Shown one piece after another: positions 35,258 through 47,256 of a stretch of 64,000 bases of DNA; position 1 is the stretch's first letter, and the number at the start of each line of letters is the position of its first letter. The position numbers were made by a program, and so were the translations under genes. The notes under the pieces are model-generated. The model saw nothing but the letters and a program-made list of their open reading frames with translations. It had not been told where the DNA came from and did no database searches. Origin of the DNA: Porites lobata (taxonomy: Eukaryota > Cnidaria > Anthozoa > Scleractinia > Poritidae); NCBI GenBank assembly GCA_942486035.1, contig CALNXK010000013.1, forward strand, positions 1,711,001 to 1,775,000. The letters run 5' to 3'.

Positions 35258-35869
35258 GCAGTTATCAAAAAAAAAGGAAAAATGACGTTGAACTTATAGT
35301 TGGACCAAAATTACACAACATAAAGAAGAAGAAAAAAATGATAGGATTTATAATTTGCCTTGTAATTGATTGTTAGCTATTGAGATTTATATATACGGCC
35401 GGCATGAATTCTTCACCTTTCACTGTTTAACTAGAAATATATTTATAAGTTGTTTTGATACAGTTTTTCGGAGACCTTACCGACGTTTTTCAATCGCCTT
35501 AAAAGCGATTTTAACCTTGTCCGACAAAATTTTTACCAGTGATTGACTATGAATTTCGCGCGCTCTAGTCCTGCTACTGAAAATCCGACACCAGGAACTT
35601 AGTGTGGTGTTTAGCAAATAACCTCCGTGAGAAGTAAATAATTATGTATGTTTGAATTCAAATAAAACGTAAATATATTTCAAAACTTATATTTTCGATA
35701 GCCGTGATAAATTGTTTAATAAAAAAGTTATGAATAACTCAAATTAATCTTGAGTAGCGTCAGAAGGCTGCTTAATATCATATTTTGATGCATGGAAATT
35801 TTGGTGTATTTTATTTCTTGCGATCCTGAAATCTAGCCTGTTTTCTCACCACCTGTCTAAGTGAACATC
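35258..35869. other. GPCR 4 3' flank
   Basis: A possible poly(A) signal AATAAA lies at about 35661. No other feature seen. Confidence 0.35.
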
Positions 35870-36103
35870 GCGCCAAAACGTCTACGCATGCGCCAGGTTG
35901 AGCATTTCCAGTCCCACTTTCCAGTCAGTTCTCCAGTCTCCGGCGCGCACTCGGCTTCACTCTGTGTGCAGTTTGTAGTTCAATTCAGGTGTCCTGCTTA
36001 ATGTTGCTCGTATTTTTGGTTATCTTATAGTTACTGAAATTTCTTTTATGGATAACCAGGCACAGATCACTGAAACAATTAGTTGATTAGATTACGAAAA
36101 GGT
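35870..36103 (+). promoter_or_regulatory. CpG-rich patch with splice donor; candidate noncoding first exon
   Basis: A CpG-rich stretch (GCGCCAAAACGTCTACGCAT, then CTCCGGCGCGCACTCGG) stands out from AT-rich flanks and is followed by a donor AAAAG|GTAAGTTT at about 36102. No coding region follows on this strand within 6 kb, so it may be an lncRNA start or the first exon of a distant gene. The role is inference. Confidence 0.25.
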
Positions 36104-36358
36104 AAGTTTATAATAACTTGTGCAATTTTGGCTACTTTGAGTGTTAGGTAAACTGATTTCCTTTCACGAAAACAAAGTTTTTGACTGCCATTTTTCACTA
36201 AACCTGGCTGAAGTAAGACATAAAAAGTTATCACTGCAAGCTTGCGCTAATTTTCGGTTCCTCAATTTCTCAGTCTTAATGTCTTAAAACCGCTTTGGGC
36301 TATTTGGAAAACGACAACACACAATCGCTTTGTAGTTTTATTTAAGCTGATTTAAGCT

Positions 36359-37168
36359 TAAGTTTACCGGGTGACCCGAAAACACTGACCTTCCGTCCAC
36401 GGACATGCCTACGGACTTGGTACACGGACTACTGTACGGACCGGTCCACGGACCCCTCTTTACGGACCCCCATAAAAAGACAATAATAAAAATGACAATT
36501 AGAAATTTGACTCACCGCTTGTTTGTTTTGTTCTTTGATATTGTTGCCTCCTTCACTGTGGCGATGAAAGGAGGACAAGCGTACTTCGAAAAAGACCAAT
36601 AACTGAGCTAACTTGTGTATTCGCTGCTGGCCTCCGATTGCCTCCGCCATTTTGTTGGGCTCATTCCTCCTCGTGTTCAGTGACTCGTCTCAGACTTCAA
36701 AATTACGACACGGTATCTCCCCTTGTTTTCATGTTTTTCATGGCGCAAACACACAGATTTTTCTTTCCCAACCCAAAAAAAAAAAAAAAATTTCAACTCC
36801 AGGAGGATTCACCTATTTTTCATTTTTCTTAAATTATTCGACTCAAATTATCGTGATAAAGTGTGAAGGAACGCAAGGTAGATTTTAAATGACATTTTCA
36901 CTGCCTTTCCCATCCTGGATCTTGAATTCTTCAACACAAAAGAGTTTAAAGCTTTTTCGGCGAAAATATGATGCAATGTACCTAATACGGAAAAAAAGGA
37001 GGAAACAATAACAAAAAGCAAAACAAAAACTGAAATAAAACGGTAAGTCAAATCTCTAATTGTCATTTTTTATTGTTGTCTTTTTGTGAGGGGTACGTAA
37101 AGGGGGGTCCGTGGGGGGGTCCATGGACAAGGGGTCATTGAGTGTTTTCGGGTCACCCTAAGTTTACC
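36359..37168. mobile_element. Mutator-like (MULE-type) nonautonomous element with 10-bp TSD
   Basis: The direct repeat TAAGTTTACC at 36359-36368 and 37159-37168 brackets a 790-bp element with ends GGGTGACCCGAAAACACT and its inverse. Inverted similarity continues for about 200 bp per arm (for example AAAAAGACAATAATAAAAATG on the left). There is no transposase. A 9-11-bp duplication plus long TIRs is the usual mark of Mutator-like elements; the superfamily call is inference. Confidence 0.8.
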
Positions 37169-37924
37169 AGTGAGTTCTTGTTTTGAAATGAAGCCCTTCT
37201 GAGTTGATTGCCATAAAACATAAGCTTAATAATACTATTGAGGTTGGCAGCAAGTTGACAACTCTATTTTATTTATTTATTTTTTCATTCTCGAAGGCTG
37301 CAAGCATCTGGTTTTCATCATTGATAAACATGTTGGTATTTCCATTAAAACAATACGATATCGGAAAAATATGGGGCAATTACTCCATATAGATAGCCTA
37401 GGAACACTCACAATTTATAAAGATTTTATAGCCAGTCAACTAATTGACCTTTCCCTTTTTAAAAATATCATCATCATTATTTTTCGTTTGTTTTTGTTTT
37501 GTTTGCTTGTTTGTCTTTTCTAGTTTGTTTCAAAGAATATCGTTTATTAACCTTCTGGTTGTTTTATTGTATATAGTAAACTTTAAACGGTGACGTGATT
37601 TTGTTTTTGGAAATATGCTGAGTCACCGTTTCAAAGATACTGATGTTCTGAAATTTCAATTTAGATCCAATTTTCCTCACACATGTTAACCTGAGATCAC
37701 GCTCTATTTTCCTTTCGCTTGATTGAAAAAATTCTGGCAGGAGAGGGGAGACGAAAAGAGAGGCCGATACAAATCTTCTTTGAAACGTCTACGACCCACT
37801 CTTTTTTTATTGATGGACATTTACCGAAACAGCCAATCAGAATTACTTCCGTTCCGCCATACTCGCGAGCTCTCGCGCGTGTTCTACGGCCGTGAAAGAG
37901 CAGTGGAAAGCCATTTTATTGACT

Positions 37925-37995
37925 GCGATTAACTGCACATTTCTTCGTTCTTGTGTATTGATGGCGATTAACTGCACATTTCTTCGTTCTTGTGT
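37925..37995 (+). repeat. 39-bp tandem duplication
   Basis: The 32-base word beginning GCGATTAACTGCACATTTCT occurs at 37925-37956 and 37964-37995, identical. It lies in a locally CpG-richer stretch (37850-38145) that ends in a possible donor (GCGG|GTGAGTG near 38141). Confidence 0.85.
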
Positions 37996-38149
37996 GCTTT
38001 TCTTAGATGTAGAGTATTTTAGTTTTTACTGTATAGAAGGTGCCCAGTTTAAATATTAAAGTCGATAAAATGTGTAGTGTGTTTAAACCTTGCCAGTAGC
38101 TTAGATATCATTCTGCGGAGTTGAAGGCGTTGGAGTTGCGGGTGAGTGA

Positions 38150-39332
38150 ATAAGCTTTTCAAGATTTTTCCCAGTGTTTCATCTTCCCAATTGCGTTACT
38201 CTAATTGATCGAACGGTTTTTCGATTCCATTTCTTCTTGAGAAGACTCTTCTTATATCATGCTTATATCAGAATCTTCATAAATACGTAAGGTTAAATTT
38301 AATTTCACTCTCAAGCTGCTTTATTTTTTATCGATCTCTTTTATCTGCAAGTAAGATTGTAAACATTCTGCAAGATTTTCTCTCTGACAACCAGTTTCTG
38401 ACTTAGAAGATTGAAATAACTGATTTTCTTTTGTCTGTTGTTTTTCTTGTGCCGTCTTTTATAACAAAAACAATACAGGTCACTTGTTACAACTTTATCA
38501 ACGGTCTTCACGTTTTAAAGCTACATAATTTGCATTTGTTGAAGATCACTTAGTAAACGAGGCATTAATTTTTTTGTTGTTTATAACCAGTCACAGTGCT
38601 GTCCACTCCCGGATAATCGGGGCGACTCCACATTTTGGACTGTATCCCCCGGTTTCCAGATTAGAGTCTGATATCTCCCGGATAATCGCCTCAATTGCTA
38701 TTTCTTGTACATTAGACTTTCCGACCATAAAAGTTCAAATACTTTGCGTTGTTTAAGCTACTGCGGGAAAGTTTCCCAATAAATTCTGGTATACCACGGT
38801 AATTTAAGCAATAATGTGACTAAATATTATCTGTTTGTGCCATATACGTCGATCGGAATCAACGAGCATTTTTGGCACAAATGACGTCATTTGCCGTTTG
38901 AGATGACCTCATCTATCATTTCGTCCCTATCAATTCTCAATATTTGATGACGTGGGTGGTTGACAGCCCTGCAGTCATCTTCCTCCCAGTCTGGTAATAT
39001 GTCTTCTAAGGTTATGTCTGAATCTTGGCGAAGAAAATGACACCATGGATTCTTCTATTTCAAGTGTGGTGGACATCGCTGAAGACTTCATTCAAGATCT
39101 CCATTCGATTACAGAACCTCACATTAGTTTTACAATCTAACTTTGGGGAAGGTTGTGTTGTTCCTAGCTAATTTTGGTGCATTTGTTCAATGCTTTAGAA
39201 CTGGCATTAATGGTTAACTAAGAATTCTTAAAGCTTAAACAGGGGCTTAAATTAAGTCCTTGGTAAGCTGAACATTTTGTACTCTTATAATAAAAAAATA
39301 TGTCTTACAGGGTAACCGTATGTATAGTACAG
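38150..39332. other. Intergenic DNA without recognised feature
   Basis: The words CCCGGATAATCG occur twice (about 38608 and 38677). No gene supported. Confidence 0.45.
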
Positions 39333-39720
39333 TTGTTGGCTTCACACTAAAAGCGAAGTTAGTTTCAAGTAAGCACTTGATTCAAGTGCACTTGGAAACC
39401 TTACGTTTCTCTGTAGAAAACATGGCTTCACACTTTCTTGACAAAGTTTATTACTTGAAATAAAAAAAGCTGTCAATCTCGATCTCTCCGTTCATTAGAA
39501 TCTTGGAACCGCTGCACGTGCAGCATGCACATCGTGCAAATGGCTTCCATATTTGTTTTTGGTCAGGTGTGTTCTCAAGTGTGGTGTAGCCTATCCTTGG
39601 CGGCGAACTTAGGCTTCTTTGAACTGCAAAAGTTTCCATGGTTACCCCGTCACACTCAAAGAAAGTTACAATTGCAAGGACCCTTACATCATACTTGAAG
39701 CTCTAGTTTGAAGCCAACAA
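39333..39720. mobile_element. MITE with TTGTTGGCTTCA ends
   Basis: The left end TTGTTGGCTTCACACTA is mirrored by TAGTTTGAAGCCAACAA on the right. 388 bp with no coding capacity. No target duplication is evident. Confidence 0.65.
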
Positions 39721-42165
39721 CAAGTATCTTGAGTACGTTTAGTGTCATCGAAGCAAATGACAACGAGAATGTACATGACAGGTAGTATTTATATAAGACT
39801 ATTAAGCTAAAAAAGCCTAAGTGTACCAGAAATCGAGCAAAAGGTAAGCTTAATAAAATAAAACTCAAACCTACAATACCCTACAATAAATGGTGTCCTC
39901 TCGATCTTGTTTACATCCATTTAATAATAATTATTATTATTCATTCACAATATTTCCCAGATTCTGATTGGCTAAAGGCACACGCGTAATTCATCATAAC
40001 CAGTTGCTGATGACCAAATTTGGAAGAATTTTGTGTTTAACGAGGAAATGACGCCAAAAATGCAGCGTTCTTGCAGGTTAAAGTACCGTTGACCGAGAAG
40101 ACCTGGGGACGAGGTTGAGTTGCTTTGGTTGTGAAAACAAAAAATGGCTTTCTCAGTTTCTCTTGCTTTAATCCGAAATAATCTCACAAAAATTTTCAAA
40201 ACCGCGCGCCATGTTAGCTCATGTTGAACAAAGCAATCAAAACAAGTTTTCCGTGACGTGATCCATGCATCTGTTCTCTGATAGATCATGGGCAACGACC
40301 AATCACAGCGCCCGTGTAATTCACATAATTGTATAAATAAAGGTTAGATATGGTTTCCAGTGCAGTTTGGTATTAACTAGGACAAGTTCGCTTTTAAAAG
40401 AGTCGATAATGATGTTGGGTTCTGTCAAAAACAAATGAGTGCAAACTAATGCAAACTTGAACTAGAAACCACAATTGTATTTGTTAATAATATACTAACA
40501 TATAATTACATCATTCTCACCCAGGAATGAAACAACTAAAGCAGGCTGCTCAACTCACTTCGCACTGTACTCCGTCCGTGCCAAAAGAAGTAGTTTTACC
40601 TTGTGCTTTGGTTTTGTGAACTGTATCTCAATTATAGCTGATCTTAGAATCATTATTTTTCTTTAGTCATCTGTGTAAATCTCTGGTTCATAACTTTCAA
40701 ATTTTCTCAGACAAAGCATAAGTTTGCAGCATGTTAAGGATCCCATTTGATATTGGCTGTACTCTATGACATTGCTTGATCACTGACCAATCAAAATCCT
40801 TGCTTTGATACCTTTTTCTACAATGAATTACCTTCTATTTCTGTATTGCATTAACCAAAAAGTGGATAAAAATTATTTTCATGACTATTTTTTTTTTCAT
40901 TTCTGATGAGTGATGAACAGACAATGGTGCAGAAATCGCAAAAGCAGTGCACATGATTTTGCTTCGAAATTACCTAACGTCTGATCAGACTCACACTGCT
41001 GGCCACTGAGAGATCTCGAATAATGCTACTTACGGAATAACAAGGCACATGCATTACTCATAATGGCCTTGGAGTTAAATATTACCTAGAATTAGCTCGT
41101 AAGTGCAAATTTAAGTACCAAGTTATGGCTTCCACCAACTTCAAGTCACTTAGCAGCAGGGTAGGAGGCACAAAGGCAAAGGTTCTCTGGGCCACCACCT
41201 CATAATTGCTCAGCCAGTAGTTGACTTAAAAAAACCAAGGCAAAGAAATTCAATACCTCAATATCGGCAAAAGCTACAACCGGTGATAATAATCATTATT
41301 CATTATAAATAATTATCTGTTTTGATGATCAACCTTGCTTCCATGAGTTTCTCTTTATCAGTCCACCTTCTGTGTTGTCCATTTTCTCTCTTCTCCTGGC
41401 AAACAAAAGTAACAAAAAGCATCTTAGCAATTGTTGCAAGTTGTTTGCTATGCAGTACTCAGTGTTCCAGCCAAGTCTTAGAAGCGAAAAAGTGACAAAT
41501 TTGCATATTACAATTATTTTTTTACTTGTATGTCCTGGATATATACGTCCATAAACACCCATAACTATAACAGGTGTTTTAAACTGCTGTCACTTGTATG
41601 ATAATTACCATAAAAAAAGTAGAATGCAAGGAAAAAAACTCATGGAAATCAAAGGATTGGTTATAAAATGGCAGCGTCCCCTTGTCCCGCCCTTTCGTGA
41701 AGCTCCAGTACTGGAAGCCGACCCATTGCAACTGGTAGCGACGGTATTTACAGGAAAAAGAACAATATGACCTGCAAACGTTATATACACATGAAAAAGG
41801 AAACAATATAAACACCGTTACCTTACTTTTTAAGCACTAGAGGTCGTATAAATTTCCATGATGCCGATTCCTTTCAAACTGAAAGCCCCTGCAAGCCTGT
41901 AAAAAATTCACTAAAGTCTCTAAAGACACCACGCAAGTTGTTTTCACCTCTTGAGTATTAGAGACGTTATGTAAAGAAGGAATAGTTAGCGAAGTTTTAG
42001 GCGAAAAATTGAGGCGAAATAAAGAAAAAAAACTCTTACCAAGACAGTTGACGACTGAAAACACTATTGAAAACACTATTTATTTTCCTCCGGGATAGTC
42101 GCTCAATCAAGGAGGACCAGGGTGGGTCCTTTTAGCTTGCAGTTTTCCTAGAGTCGTTTCAATGA
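39721..42165. other. Intergenic DNA without recognised feature
   Basis: Overlapping short frames on both strands without family signatures. ATTATT runs near 39924. Confidence 0.45.
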
Positions 42166-42702
42166 AACGATATGAAACTTTTTTTTTTTAATAACTTTCT
42201 TATTACCACAACAACTATTGACATACATATAGTAGTATATACATAATATTGTAGTGAAATAAAATCACACAAAAAGTCATACAAGATATTTTATTTCAAG
42301 TCAAGGGATTCTACGTTTTATCCTTCTTAGCTCTTCTTATATATTGTTAATGCAATAGATTTTGTGAGTGGTTATTTTTAAAGCGAGACCATTTCCGTAC
42401 AAAGACGTTTGAGTCGTTATTGTGGAATGCAATCTGCTTTTCAATTTCTATCGAGTTGATAAGTACCTGTATATGCACCTGGTGTGTATGCAATTTCTAG
42501 CTATAAGGAGTAGGTGATGAAAGAGAAGGTCTTTTATGTCGTCAATGAGACCGAAACAGAGAGACAAAGAGGGAGAGACGTTTTCTAAATCTTTGAAGTT
42601 TTGAGAGAGCCACTCGAACATGCTCGTCCAGAAGTTCCGAGTGTATTTGCAAGTCCAGAATAGATGAACAAGGGTTTCTTTTGTTCCAACGATATGAAAC
42701 TT
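42166..42702 (-). mobile_element. 5'-truncated LINE 3' end with 15-bp TSD
   Basis: A direct repeat AACGATATGAAACTT at 42166-42180 and 42688-42702 brackets a 507-bp insertion. On the minus strand the insertion begins in frame with GTKETLVHLFWTCKYTRNFW, the zinc-binding domain that follows the reverse transcriptase in many L1-type LINEs. It continues open to about 42448 and ends in a poly(A) run (plus-strand T run at 42181-42189). Truncation, tail and target duplication are the expected outcome of target-primed reverse transcription. The intact duplication suggests a fairly recent insertion. Confidence 0.88.
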
Positions 42703-43178
42703 ATATGAAATCAAATAGGTATAAATTGAAAGACACTGGCCCCTTGAAATAACCGGGAACTCATCATTTCGTGGTGATTGTCTAAAGTTAGAATACAGGT
42801 CCGACCAAATACTGATTGCAAGTCAGATTTGGCCTGATGACCATAACGACTTTGATTGGTCCGCAACCAAGTAAATCACACGAAGGAACATTCGTGCTAA
42901 ATCACGTGACTGTGATTTGCATTTAGCACAAGCAATAGTCGGTCTACCAACAGATAATAGAGAGCTTAAGCAAGCGACGTTTTATAGCCATGGACGGAAA
43001 CAGGAAGTGAACATTTCGCGTGCCAGGACAGTGGTCTCTCCCAGATTTGCAAACTAATCGTCTCTATTAGTGAAAAGATACTTAACAATATAAATGTAGC
43101 GTGAAGACAGGTTAAATAGGGAAACAGGTCACTTCCGGTTGCCGTCCGACAACACGCCTCTCCTTTGCGACAACACTC

Positions 43179-43412
43179 TTGAGCGTGTATGGTTTCTTTT
43201 CCAAGGAGACGCGTGAACAAAAATTCCCACTTCGTGCATTCTCCCCCTACAGATGCGGGACACACGCTACGGGATGGTTAAAGGGGGCTCATCCCGAGGA
43301 ACACGAGGGTAAGGTGACACGACAGGTGTGCTTCGACTGGAGTTCAAATTATTACCGTTGGTCCGTCAATCTGCAGTGGGTACTATCTGTATTTCATCAG
43401 TTTTTTGCTTTT
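43179..43412 (+). pseudogene. Broken D8C (uromodulin/GP2-type) domain fragment
   Basis: The plus-strand translation gives SPYRCGTHATGWLKGAHPEE followed by EGKVTRQVCFDWSSNYYRWS, which matches the extracellular D8C domain found in uromodulin, GP2 and many cnidarian surface proteins. The expected continuation (NCxxYYLYxL) appears only after a frame change: NLQ in one frame, then CSGYYLYFIS in the next from about 43371. Positions usually held by cysteines (SNCC) are Tyr-Tyr here, and the early cysteine is also missing. No signal peptide, partner exons or stop-to-stop gene were found. I read it as a decayed exon. A family-specific variant with an undetected intron at CTGCAG is possible. Confidence 0.6.
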
Positions 43413-43419
43413 AAAAAAT

Positions 43420-44291
43420 TGATAATTCAGTTGTTTCTTCGTTATTCTTCTCGGTTCTCGGTCGTGTTGGCGTCAATACACGGGTATATATATGTATCCT
43501 TGAGATACGACGAAAATAAACAAACTTTGTATATCTAGAGAGACCCGTATTCCTTCATTGAAATCGGGTCTCTATTACCGCCTTTGCCAATGACACATAA
43601 TTGCACAGCCTTTCCAGAAGAATCACAATCCTCTCTGACAGTGTTTTACAGTCTCTATTAAGAGTGGATGTCCGTAAAAATCAAACAAAATTTAAAACCC
43701 TGAAAAATCGATTCTGCTCATGTTTTAATTTCAAGTTAGAAAGTGGAATGTCTTTGGGGAACCATGGTATAGTTCGTTTGGTTAAATATTGTTCTGTTTG
43801 GAAAAAAATGCAAATTACCGAGCGCCGCCGAAAATGTCGAAAAGACGGGAGATTTTTTGGCCTCACCTTAGTGATGGTAGGGTCAAAATGGTCAAAATTG
43901 GCCGATTTATGGTTGATTTTTAAGGAGAGAAATTGGCTCCTAGACCATATTTTTGAAACGAAAAAACTTTATTTACAAACCACGGGTGTTAATAGACGTT
44001 ACCTTAACCTTGAAGAGTATGTCTTACTTGGCTTACTTGGCGAGTCCGTACATTCCTTACTAATTTGGCCTAAATTATTGCAATCAAAACAGAGAAGATT
44101 AGCACATTCACGCGCGAAATGCCCAAAGCGATTATATTTATGGCACCTCAGGAATTGATCTTGTTGAAACAAACGAACTTGAAAACGCCCAAATCCGCGT
44201 AAAGTAGCAGGAAGGTGACGATTAATTAAGAATGACAGAAAATATGTGAACCCCGTTGCGAATCTTTGTTCGCTGATGGCAATTACGATAC
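43420..44291. other. Intergenic DNA; one unexplained 185-codon open frame
   Basis: The frame at 43601-44158 (plus) starts at a non-ATG codon and is basic and Leu/Lys-rich with no family signature. I do not call it a gene. Confidence 0.4.
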
Positions 44292-46060
44292 GTATTCAGT
44301 CCGGAATGTCCCTAAATTTAAGGACAGGGCCAACTGGTCACGCGACACTTTTCAACCAATGAGAGGGCACGCTTGTGTTTATCAACAAACAAATCAAAAC
44401 ATCGCCCCAGTGATCAAAAATTTTCAAAACAACGGACGGAGTCGGACAGAATTAAAGATGAGCTTACAGTACTCGTCTAGGTTTCACATTTAATATTTCA
44501 AAGAAAACATTTCATGTAAGAGAATAACAGCATTAATCATTGCAAGGAATCATTGGGGTGTTCTAACTGATTCCGGACCGATCGCAGAGGTCGTGGCTTC
44601 ACTGGCATGGTTTGCAAGATTTTTGATAGAAGCAAACTGGTCTTGTGTAAAAATAACGTTAGAGAGAGTGTGAAAATTTGTTGAGATCGTACTAAACAGG
44701 ATTGGTGCTACCTATTAACTTCTACAGGACAAGAATCAAAGAATCAGTCATCATAACAAGAATAGAAAGTAGTTCAAATTTATTAATTTTTCTTGTTTGT
44801 TTTTTGTGTTGTTTCGTGTTGACTTCACGCATCTGGTGCTTTCTTTGCTTACTGTAGTACCTGCAATGTTTTAATTTTATCCCAGATAATCAGAGCATGT
44901 TCAATGAGTAGCGAAATACATCATTTACAACTGAGATTTGCCTTGTTTCTTTGATTGTTTTTTAACGGTGGATGAACATTTGGAGAATCCAACAACATTA
45001 AATCACAGGTGGCCCAAGCGTAAAATGGGCCTGTGGTGGCGTAATATGAGAGTTTGTATGGGAAAAAGAGAGTTTGAACCTTAGATGAAATAAATGAAGT
45101 AAAAGCGATAAAAGTTATCAATAAAGTGTAAATATTGTTACCTAGAGTCGTTGTCTTTGTTTTTACGAAGCTTCAGCGCGATTTGAGTACTTTTACATCA
45201 TCTGACCTGACAGTGTAATAATAAGAGACAAGGTAGGACAGAATCGCTCGATCGATCTTCAAAGCTGCCCAGAATCAGCTCCAAATTTCACGCGAAAAAA
45301 CAAACGCACTGACATTTTACGCCGCCGAATCTACAAAGTGGTACGTTAAGATCGATCGAGCGATTCTGTCCTACCTTCTCTCTTATTATTACACTGTCAG
45401 GTCAGATGATGTAAAAGTATTCAAACTCTCTTTTTCCCATACAAACTCTCATATTACGCCACCACAGGCCCATATTACGCTTGGGCCACCTGTGGTAATA
45501 ACATGGCTCTGTGAGAAACCCGGGAGTGAAAAACGTACGTGTTTTGGACCTCGGAATTCAAAAATTGTCTACCAAAATGCTAGGTTGTCTACCATCCCCA
45601 CATTCAACATGCTAAAAGTTAATGAATATGACAATCGATGGAAAATATCTAGAACTTCGTAAAAAATCTGTGAATCGAAAAAATAATAGATACTTGTTCA
45701 CCTACCTTGAAAACCGACCAAAATCTCGCCTATACATCCCGTTGCTTAAAAGATAAAAGAAGAAATAAGCCACAAAATGTGCTGAATATTTCACGAGACA
45801 CTTCCAATATGGCTTCCGATACGCTGTCCACTTAAAAAAATTGTGTATGTCTAATGAAAAGTCCTTAAAATATGCCTGAAAGCCTCGAAACGATAACTGA
45901 TTCTGTCCGACTCCGTCCGTTGTTTTGAAAATTCTTGATCACTGGGGCGATGTTTTGGTTTGTTTGTTGATAAACACAAGCGCGCCCTCTCATTGGTTGA
46001 AAAGTGTCGCGTGACCAGTTGGCCCTGTCCTTAAATTTAGGGATATTCCGGACTGGTATT
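44292..46060. mobile_element. Long-TIR element with 5-bp TSD, carrying a nested foldback
   Basis: The element (44297-46055, 1759 bp) begins CAGTCCGGAAT and ends with its inverse. The TIRs are about 158 bp (44297-44455 and 45896-46055) with only about five mismatches. GTATT flanks both sides (44292-44296, 46056-46060). There is no transposase. The interior is AT-rich and contains a second foldback at 45004-45494. The superfamily is not assigned. Confidence 0.8.
45004..45494. mobile_element. Nested foldback element with interrupted left arm
   Basis: The outer arms 45004-45078 and 45420-45494 (CACAGGTGGCCCAAGCGTAA and inverse) and inner arms 45185-45259 and 45348-45421 (GAGTACTTTTACATCATCTG and inverse) pair. 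On the right the two arms are contiguous. On the left they are separated by 106 bases, so either the left arm took an insertion or the right lost it. It lies wholly inside the larger TIR element. Confidence 0.8.
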
Positions 46061-47256
46061 CACTACTTGACATAGTGAGATTCCTGGCACATTATATATA
46101 CGTCACAAAGTGTCTTTCTGATACAAAGTATATGCAAAATCCCTAATCAAACAGTTCTAAATAAAGTTCTTAGGCTTAAGGTGACACAATATGGCACCTT
46201 GTGACGCATATACAAAGCTGCTTGAATCCAATCATCCTGTTGTAGTGGTCATCTATGAAAATTTGACACAAAAGGTCATGCCCTTATTTATGCCAGCAGC
46301 TTGCATACATTAAAATTTAACGTGTCTGTCGTCTAATTGTTGATACAAAAAGTAGCCAATTAGTGGAAATAAAATCTCCCAGTTTTGGTTAAATAAAATT
46401 TTTGTTGTGAGCAGAAATTTTTACAAAATCTAGCGCTATCCCCAACCCACCTAATTGTTCTAAATACTTCATTAGTATCCTCAGCCATAGGCAAACGTGA
46501 TCACGCCGGAAAAAAAAAGGTTATGCGAACAATTCACAAGTTCTTCACTCCTGCTACGAAAACGCTCGAATACTACTATAACGTTATTTTCAATGTGTGC
46601 TTTACAACCGGCTATGCGTAAAGGTCATGAATAAATTAAAAATGATAGATTGCAGCTTAAAAGGAGCTGTGTCACGAAATTCAGCCAAATTATGTAATTA
46701 CAAAATGCCCGTTAAATTAAGAGAAACGTGAAAATAACCGCTTAAAGCATTAAAGGAAGGTTAAAATAACAAAACAGATACAACAGATGCCACGGACGGG
46801 TAAAACTGAAGAAGATGAAAACGGATTAATCGAAATTAGGATTTTTGAAAACTCTTCAGCCTAACAGTTTTTCAACGTTGATCTCTGCCGTTTGCAACTT
46901 CAAAAATAATGCTCAGGAGACACATTTGTTTGTCTCGAATCTCTACTTGTGTCATTTACAAGTAATTTCTTTGCTTACTTTAAGTTCCATAGCTACTGAG
47001 GGCGAGTAACTGGCAAAATTAAACAAAATGAACTGGACTGCCGTGACACAGCCCCTTTTACCTCTTCCCCAGGACTTCTTGATGTGCCTAACAAAACAGA
47101 GGAGAAACTTCCTGGGAACGAGGTTGCCACAACTTTCCCTGCTCACGGAATTGCAAAGTTTACCTTATCGGCTTGCTCACCAAAACGTTTTCAGCTTCAA
47201 AGCCTGGAAATAAAACTCTTGAAAACAAAATGAAAATGATTATCGAAAAAGAAAAT
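46061..47256. other. 3' flank of the NCKX gene
   Basis: The 3'UTR of the minus-strand exchanger gene should start at 47256 and run downward. I could not fix its end. No other feature seen. Confidence 0.4.

Noticed and set aside
43601..44158. 185-codon plus-strand open frame
   Set aside because: It starts at a non-ATG codon, has a composition typical of chance frames, no splice context and no family word that I recognise.
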